Source: Planctomycetaceae bacterium (GTDB lineage Bacteria > Planctomycetota > Planctomycetia > Pirellulales > Thermoguttaceae). From it: a stretch of DNA of 11,553 nucleotides. Of this stretch, positions 7,479-11,553 are shown piece after piece. The position numbers and the translations under genes were made by a program. The notes beneath the pieces were generated by a model that worked only from the letters and a program-made list of their open reading frames with translations, was not told the DNA's origin and did no database searches. Each line of letters starts with the position of its first letter. Within the stretch, counting starts at the first letter, position 1. The stretch lies in the NCBI GenBank assembly GCA_031254675.1, contig JAIRTV010000118.1, positions 1 to 11,553 on the forward strand, in the 5' to 3' direction.

Positions 7479-8150
7479 TTATTGGGGAGCATTCCCGGGG
7501 TTTTCGGCAACTGCTGCTGCGGGCGGTGTTGCGGTCGCGGAAGTATCAACCGATGCTGGTGTTGTTGTGACCGCTGCCGCCGGAGTTGTGCTTCCGTCTT
7601 CCTGCGAAGCGTCCGCTCCAGGTTGCTGCCGCGGCGACAGAAAACCAACATGCAACATTCCACCGTTTTCATTGCTTCTTGCAAACAATTGGGGCGCATC
7701 ATTGTTTTCGCCAAATCCGACACGGAACAATGTTCCCGCGTTAATCGGTTGACCAACCACATTGGCTCCATGCGGACTCCGGACAACTAACTCTCCGCCC
7801 ATCTTGTCGGAAGAACCAATTTCCGTAAAGAATTTCCATTGTTCCATCGGCGTTGCGACCAGATCATCAGGGCTGGTAAACATGCGATTACCAACAAAAA
7901 CATGTCCCTGATACTGCGTTCCGATAAACTTTTTGCCAAGAATAACATTGTTGGCAAGAACGGAACCATCCTTAATCACCACATCATCTTTACCTTCCGT
8001 GTTGAGCAACGTTGCCTGTTTGGTAATCTTCAACGAACCGACCTCAAGAGAATCGAACTTCGTTTTACCAGACATGAAAAACACAACACTCGCTCCAACC
8101 ACTCCGCCAATCAACGCGGAAAACAACAAACTCACAATCTTGTCACTCAT
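7479..8150 (-). CDS. Membrane-anchored protein of unknown function
   Basis: A 223-residue protein I do not recognise. Residues about 5-27 form one membrane segment (VSLLFSALIGGVVGASVVFF) with SGKTK after it, so it is probably N-terminally anchored with the rest outside the cytoplasm. The middle (about 33-180) is rich in short beta-like stretches with recurring Val/Ile-Gly turns (LEVGSLKI, VVIKDGSVLANNVILG, GHVFVGNRMF, ELVVRSPHGANVV, GTLFRVGFGE, GMLHVGF), suggesting a beta-solenoid or fibre-like fold; this is inference. From about 183 on it is a low-complexity Ala/Pro/Thr tail ending GNAPQ. The start is clear: GGAGG at 8162-8158 lies seven bases before ATG 8150. The barrel gene follows on the same strand with about 120 bases between, so the two may share a transcript. 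Confidence 0.75.
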   Translation of the reverse strand: MSDKIVSLLFSALIGGVVGASVVFFMSGKTKFDSLEVGSLKITKQATLLNTEGKDDVVIKDGSVLANNVILGKKFIGTQYQGHVFVGNRMFTSPDDLVATPMEQWKFFTEIGSSDKMGGELVVRSPHGANVVGQPINAGTLFRVGFGENNDAPQLFARSNENGGMLHVGFLSPRQQPGADASQEDGSTTPAAAVTTTPASVDTSATATPPAAAVAENPGNAPQ

Positions 8151-8569
8151 TCATAAACCTCCATGTTTGAGAAAAAGGGGAATTTCTTAACCGGCAAACT
8201 CATCACCGGTTTTGTTGTCAACAGTTTAATGTGAAAAACCAAAATAATTCGGCTCTCACTTGCAACAGGGCGGGATTGTAACAAAGAATCAAAAACACGT
8301 CTAGACCAATTTTCGAAAAATTTTCCCCGCTTCTTTTTCCGTGCATTCCCCGCTTTCCGCATTCAACTTCTCAATCGCCAACAGGACTCTTTTCTATTTT
8401 GACGGTTTGCCCCCCCTTTTCGCACCAGAGATTGTAAGTGATAATAGTCCGACAAATATTATTCTGAATGTTGTCGAAACTTTGTCGCGATTTTTTCGGA
8501 TTCAAACGAAAATAAAATGAGCAAAATTTATGCATCGTCACTTTACCTCAATATTTAAGGAGAAAACAG
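8151..8569. other. Divergent intergenic region before rpsP
   Basis: About 419 bases separate the minus-strand half from the plus-strand ribosomal cluster, with no supportable gene. It should hold outward promoters for both. For rpsP, TTGTAA (8432-8437) with TATTAT (8457-8462) has a long 19-base spacer, and TAAAAT (8513-8518) is a good -10 without a clear -35; neither is convincing. A run of seven C lies at 8410-8416. Confidence 0.5.
8189..8211. repeat. Short inverted repeat AACCGG/CCGGTT upstream of the anchored protein
   Basis: AACCGG (8189-8194) and CCGGTT (8206-8211) pair around an 11-base loop, about 40-60 bases before the ATG at 8150. A TTGACA on the minus strand (8221-8216) overlaps its upstream side but lacks a recognisable -10 at 16-18 bases. 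An operator or mRNA leader hairpin is possible; function unknown. Confidence 0.35.
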
Positions 8570-8572
8570 TTG
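8557..8572 (+). promoter_or_regulatory. Ribosome binding site deciding a TTG start for rpsP
   Basis: AAGGAG (8557-8562), seven bases, then TTG GCA GTT AAA (from 8570) gives the canonical S16 N-terminus MAVKIR. The next ATG in frame (8588) would remove the conserved first beta-strand, so TTG is the real start. Confidence 0.88.
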
Positions 8573-8971
8573 GCAGTTAAAATTCGTATGAAAAAAATGG
8601 GACGGCTTCATCGTCCGTTTTTCCGCGTTTGTGTGATGGACGCCCGAACACCACGCGACGGACGTGTTCTCGAAGAAGTCGGATATTACGACCCCATGGT
8701 ACCAGAAACAGACGCCCGCGCTGTCTTAAACGGGGAACGGATCAATTATTGGATTGGCGTCGGCGCCCAACCATCCGATAAAGTTTCCGTACTGATCAAA
8801 AAATACGGCAACAACGGTACCCACCTCGAAGCACAAAAAGCCGCTTTAGAACGCTTGGCAAGCCGCCGCCGCCGTTCAACCTACACAATCGAATCACCAC
8901 CACAAAAACAATCAAAACAGAAGAAAAAAAATAACGACCCCAATCCCGAAACCACACCAGAAGAAGCATAA
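8570..8971 (+). CDS. rpsP: Small ribosomal subunit protein S16
   Basis: S16 binds 16S rRNA and supports 30S assembly. The N-terminal 85 residues match the family closely: MAVKIRMKKMGR, RPFFRVCVMDARTPRDGR, LEEVGYYDP and INYWIGVGAQPSDKV. At 133 residues it is longer than the usual 80-90: after about residue 95 it carries an Arg-rich then Gln/Lys-rich low-complexity tail (SRRRRS, QKQSKQKKKNNDP) ending in acidic TTPEEA. It begins with TTG, set by a strong Shine-Dalgarno. It is first of a same-strand cluster with trmD (54 bp on) and rplS. The usual second gene, rimM, is not between rpsP and trmD. Confidence 0.97.
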   Translation: MAVKIRMKKMGRLHRPFFRVCVMDARTPRDGRVLEEVGYYDPMVPETDARAVLNGERINYWIGVGAQPSDKVSVLIKKYGNNGTHLEAQKAALERLASRRRRSTYTIESPPQKQSKQKKKNNDPNPETTPEEA

Positions 8972-9025
8972 ATCAAAATCAATTCGTATAACCTCCGTGA
9001 TGTTTGCGTTGTTTCAACAAAATTT

Positions 9026-9766
9026 ATGCCGCCCGCAATTCGTTTTGATGTTTTAACCCTTTTTCCTGGTATTTTCGAAGGATTCCTTTCGGAAAGTGTT
9101 TTGAAAGGGGCATTGGCAACGCAAAAGATTGAAGTTCGGCTTCACAATATGCGGGATTGGGCGGAAGATAAGCACGCAACAATGGATGATCGTCCTTTTG
9201 GCGGCGGACCGGGAATGTTGCTCAAAGTTGATCGTGTTGTTCCGTGTGTGGAAGAAATCCAACGTCAACACCAATCAGGACGATTGTTGATGTTGACTCC
9301 GCAAGGGCGTTGTTTCAATCAGGTGTTTGCAGAAGAATTGGCAACAGAACAACAAATTATTTTGCTTTGCGGAAGATACGAAGGATTTGATGAACGTGTT
9401 GCCGAAATTCTCAAACCGGAAGAAGTTTCGATTGGCGATTATATTCTCAATGGAGGCGAAGTTGCGGCAATGGTGATGATCGAAACAGTAATGCGGTTGG
9501 TGCCGGAAGTTTTGGGCGACGAAAATTCCAATCGGTTGGATTCGTTTTCAACCGGCAACCGAATTTTAGATTGCGCTCATTACACAAGACCAAGAGAATA
9601 TCGCGGAATTGCCGTACCGGAAATACTGTTAAGCGGAAATCACGCCGAAATTGCCCGATGGCGCGAAGAAAATAGTTTGCAACGAACAAAAGAAAAAAGA
9701 CCCGATTTATTAAAATCCGTTTCCAACGATTCGACATTGCGGTCATTCGCGGTTGAAAACAAATAA
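9026..9766 (+). CDS. trmD: tRNA (guanine-N1-)-methyltransferase TrmD
   Basis: TrmD transfers a methyl group from S-adenosylmethionine to N1 of G37 in tRNAs with G36-G37, preventing +1 frameshifting. The 246-residue protein has normal length and all family landmarks: FDVLTLFPGIF near the start, DDRPFGGGPGM (54-64), the trefoil-knot SAM site LLCGRYEGFDERV (113-125) and SIGDYILNGGE (135-145), then DSFSTG (171-176), whose Asp corresponds to the likely general base, and LDCAHYTRPREYRG. Its ATG has no clear Shine-Dalgarno, though no in-frame start exists just upstream. Translation may be coupled to rpsP in the same transcript. Confidence 0.97.
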   Translation: MPPAIRFDVLTLFPGIFEGFLSESVLKGALATQKIEVRLHNMRDWAEDKHATMDDRPFGGGPGMLLKVDRVVPCVEEIQRQHQSGRLLMLTPQGRCFNQVFAEELATEQQIILLCGRYEGFDERVAEILKPEEVSIGDYILNGGEVAAMVMIETVMRLVPEVLGDENSNRLDSFSTGNRILDCAHYTRPREYRGIAVPEILLSGNHAEIARWREENSLQRTKEKRPDLLKSVSNDSTLRSFAVENK

Positions 9767-9808
9767 ATCTATTTACGTTTTTTTTGCCATAATATTTTCA
9801 CAACAATA

Positions 9809-9852
9809 TTTTCCTATAACATTTTCACAATTTTCCTATAACATTTTCACAA
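9809..9852. repeat. Perfect 22-bp tandem duplication in the trmD-rplS spacer
   Basis: Two adjacent identical 22-base units, each beginning TTTTCCTATAAC and ending ATTTTCACAA, occupy 9809-9830 and 9831-9852. A degenerate partial unit precedes them (ATAATATTTTCACAA, 9790-9804) and a fragment (ATTTTCAATAAC) follows. The unit is AT-rich. It forms most of the space between the two genes and could vary in copy number. Confidence 0.9.
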
Positions 9853-9922
9853 ATTTTCAATAACTAAAGACAAAAACCAAAAAGAGTAACATTGTTATTC
9901 AATATGTATGGAGTCCCAAATT

Positions 9923-10363
9923 ATGAGTGATCAATTGATGAGTATTGTCGAGGCGCAGAGTAAAAAACCGCAATCGGAAATTTCGCAATTTGAAATTGGC
10001 GATACGGTTAATGTTCATTGCCGTATTCTTGAAGGCGAAAAGGAACGTATTCAGATTTTCAACGGGGTTGTGATTGCCCGAAGTGGAAGCGGAACACGTG
10101 AAATGTTTACGGTTCGCCGGATTGTAGCCGGCGAAGGCGTCGAACGAAAATTCGCTCTGCATTCGCCGCGAATCGCCAAAATCGAAACGGTTCGTAGTGC
10201 GGTTGTTCATCGCGCGAAATTGTATTTTCTGCGTGATCGCGTCGGCAAAGCGGTACGGCTCAAAGAGCGTGCAATTAAACGTAAAACCGAAGAAACAAAA
10301 ACAGTTAAAAAACCACGTCGAGGTTCTAAGAATAAGAAAAAAGAGACGGAAACGTCAACCTAA
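9923..10363 (+). CDS. rplS: Large ribosomal subunit protein L19
   Basis: L19 lies at the interface of the two ribosomal subunits. Core motifs are intact: FEIGDTVNVHCRILEGEKERIQIFNGVVIAR, GTREMFTVRRIVAGEGVERKF, HSPRIAKIE, VVHRAKLYFLRDRVGKAVRLKER. I chose ATG 9923 (MSDQLMSIVEAQ) because GGAG at 9910-9913 lies nine bases upstream. An ATG at 9908 would add five residues (MESQI) but has no site and overlaps that Shine-Dalgarno. The 146-residue length exceeds the usual ~115 because of a Lys/Arg/Thr/Glu-rich tail after about 118 (KKPRRGSKNKKKETETST). It follows trmD at 156 bases, the spacer holding the tandem repeat. Confidence 0.96.
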   Translation: MSDQLMSIVEAQSKKPQSEISQFEIGDTVNVHCRILEGEKERIQIFNGVVIARSGSGTREMFTVRRIVAGEGVERKFALHSPRIAKIETVRSAVVHRAKLYFLRDRVGKAVRLKERAIKRKTEETKTVKKPRRGSKNKKKETETST

Positions 10364-10384
10364 ACAATTGATGATGGTGTCGAT

Positions 10385-11299
10385 ATGATGCAACGTTTTT
10401 TTTTCTGTGCCGCGTTTTGTTGCGCGGCAATTTTTTTATTGCTTGGATTATTTTCCTACAATATTCAAGATTCCCGTGCTGATTCGCCGTCATCGAAATC
10501 CAAGCATTTGCTTCGTTATCGTTTTCAAAAAGGCGATGTTCTTCGTTGGAATGTGTTGCAGTCGTTGAAGATTCGGACGTCGGTGAGCGGTGTTGAGGAA
10601 GTCGTCGAAACAACAAGCCGATCAACCAAAGTTTGGACAGTGCTTCATGTTGACCATGCGGGAACAGCAACATTTGAATATTGTGTTGACGATGTGAACA
10701 TGCGTCAATTTCAAACAGATAAAGACGGCGCCAAAATTGCGGAGTACAACAGCCGCAAAGATAAAAATATTCCTGGTGCGTTTATCAATCTTGACGGAAC
10801 AATTGGAATACCGTTAGCGCATATTTCGATTGATGTTCTTGGCAAAACAACCAAAAAACCGCTCCGAATTTATTCCGGCAGTACGAGTACGGAAAATCGT
10901 ATTGTGATTCCGTTACCGCAAGAACCGGTTGCGGTGGGCGATTCTTGGTCGGTGTCAATTCCTGTTGAAATCGGGCAACCAAACGGTACGGTTAAAAAAA
11001 TTAACGCAAGACAAGAATTTACGTTGTTTGATGTTCGTTCCGGTATTGCTGTGATTAAATTTGCCACAAAAATCCTCACACCTCTCACACCAAAAGAAGA
11101 ATCGCAGATTCTTGACAAATTTTCGTCCGGTAAAATGGAACTTGATCTTGATGCCGGACATTTTATTCGGCAAGAAACAACAATTGATAAACGAGTGATT
11201 GGTTTTCAAGGAACCGGAGATAATATTCATTATCTTGCTCGTTTGACGGAATGTTGTTGCGGCTTAAATTCTTGCGAACTCTGTTCGCCGAAAAATTGA
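10385..11299 (+). CDS. Secreted protein of unknown function with Cys-rich C-terminus
   Basis: A 304-residue protein starting 21 bases after rplS, probably cotranscribed. Residues 1-33 look like a signal peptide (FFFCAAFCCAAIFLLLGLFS, probable cut after SRA); a single membrane anchor is possible. The mature part is beta-rich: LLRYRFQKGDVLRWNVLQSLKIRTSVSG, STKVWTVLHVDHAGTATFEY, VNMRQF, INLDGTIGIPLAHISIDVLGK, VIPLPQEPVAVGDSWSVSIPVEI, GKMELDLDAGHFIRQETTIDKRV. This resembles planctomycete hypothetical proteins encoded after rplS that share a phrase like RFKPGEVLRW; I cannot assign a function. The C-terminus carries five Cys in 11 residues (C290, 291, 292, 297, 300). The start may be either of two adjacent ATGs (10385, 10388); no strong Shine-Dalgarno. 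Confidence 0.85.
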   Translation: MMQRFFFCAAFCCAAIFLLLGLFSYNIQDSRADSPSSKSKHLLRYRFQKGDVLRWNVLQSLKIRTSVSGVEEVVETTSRSTKVWTVLHVDHAGTATFEYCVDDVNMRQFQTDKDGAKIAEYNSRKDKNIPGAFINLDGTIGIPLAHISIDVLGKTTKKPLRIYSGSTSTENRIVIPLPQEPVAVGDSWSVSIPVEIGQPNGTVKKINARQEFTLFDVRSGIAVIKFATKILTPLTPKEESQILDKFSSGKMELDLDAGHFIRQETTIDKRVIGFQGTGDNIHYLARLTECCCGLNSCELCSPKN

Positions 11300-11368
11300 T
11301 ATGAAAATCGAATAGGGAAGTATCAACATATAGAAACATTAATTTGTAGGAATAGTTACAAGATACTC

Positions 11369-11553
11369 ATGAATTCCGAATCACAAATATCAATACAAAT
11401 ATTACAATCGCCGGAAGAATTTAGTCGTATTCGCAACGAATGGAATCTATTGACGGATTGTTGTGTTTATCCGAACGCTTTTCTTCGGGCGGAATGGTTG
11501 TTGGCGTGGTGGAAATGGTTTGGCAATAAACTCGGAACATTTTACGTTTTGAT
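11369..11553 (+). CDS. GNAT/BioF2-like acyltransferase, N-terminal fragment
   Basis: The first 61 residues of a gene cut by the right edge. SPEEFSRIRNEWNLLTD followed by FLRAEWLLAWWKWFGNKLGTFYVL matches the start of GNAT-fold proteins of the BioF2-like, CelD/BcsL type (W-x-x-L ... PF-L-S-P-E-W-L-x-A-W-W-x-x-F-G). These act in surface polysaccharide or cell-envelope acyl transfer in several bacteria. The ATG at 11369 has only a weak AGGA (11348-11351), too far upstream. It lies 69 bases after the previous gene on the same strand. Confidence 0.75.
   Translation, partial: MNSESQISIQILQSPEEFSRIRNEWNLLTDCCVYPNAFLRAEWLLAWWKWFGNKLGTFYVL

Noticed and set aside
7403..7786. 127-codon minus-strand ORF overlapping the end of the anchored protein gene
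   Set aside because: Frame shadow: its Arg/Gln-rich content comes from reading the Ala/Pro/Thr tail in another frame.
8410..8416. Run of seven C as a second phase-variable tract
   Set aside because: It is intergenic, short, and not between clear promoter elements.
9762..9785. Terminator after trmD (AAATA/TATTT before eight T)
   Set aside because: The stem is only five A-T pairs and overlaps the stop codon; rplS is normally cotranscribed.
11300..11368. AGTATC/GATACT inverted repeat before the acyltransferase gene
   Set aside because: Six-base arms over 40 bases apart in AT-rich DNA are expected by chance.

Overview
The window looks like low-GC planctomycete chromosome. The evidence is a truncated DUF1559-type prepilin gene, a very large secreted protein joining an F5/8C domain, a beta-propeller and a hydrazine-synthase-alpha-like multi-haem region, a Tat-exported Gfo/Idh/MocA oxidoreductase, and an rpsP-trmD-rplS cluster lacking rimM. 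The AT-rich composition and the autotransporter-type barrel would suit a gut or anaerobic lineage, but that placement is inference.

Left half (1-8150, all on the minus strand). From the right edge inward: a small membrane-anchored protein of unknown function (7479-8150), an autotransporter-type outer-membrane barrel without a sizeable passenger (6375-7358), the Tat-exported oxidoreductase (4632-5930), the 1088-residue propeller/cytochrome protein (1204-4470), and a DUF1559 prepilin-like gene cut by the left edge (1-933). All of these have export or membrane signals or are expected at the cell surface. The last gene is the most striking. Its well-placed ribosome binding site and ATG lead into a run of 12 G (sense strand), after which the frame closes at once. 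The pilin body, including its FTLVELLVVIAIIG methylation motif, lies in another frame. A tract of 11 G would fuse leader and pilin into one open reading frame, so this is either a phase-variable or slippage-controlled surface protein caught in the OFF state, or a homopolymer sequencing error.

Right half (8570-11553, all on the plus strand). This is a housekeeping cluster: ribosomal protein S16 (TTG start), tRNA (m1G37) methyltransferase TrmD and ribosomal protein L19. After it come a secreted protein of unknown function with a Cys-rich C-terminus and the beginning of a GNAT/BioF2-like (CelD/BcsL-type) acyltransferase cut by the right edge. A perfect 22-bp tandem duplication sits between trmD and rplS.

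The two halves diverge from a 419-bp intergenic region (8151-8569). Intergenic spaces also hold several inverted repeats, including a composite one at 6141-6202 that resembles a dispersed element. I saw no rRNA, tRNA, CRISPR array, insertion sequence or transposase.
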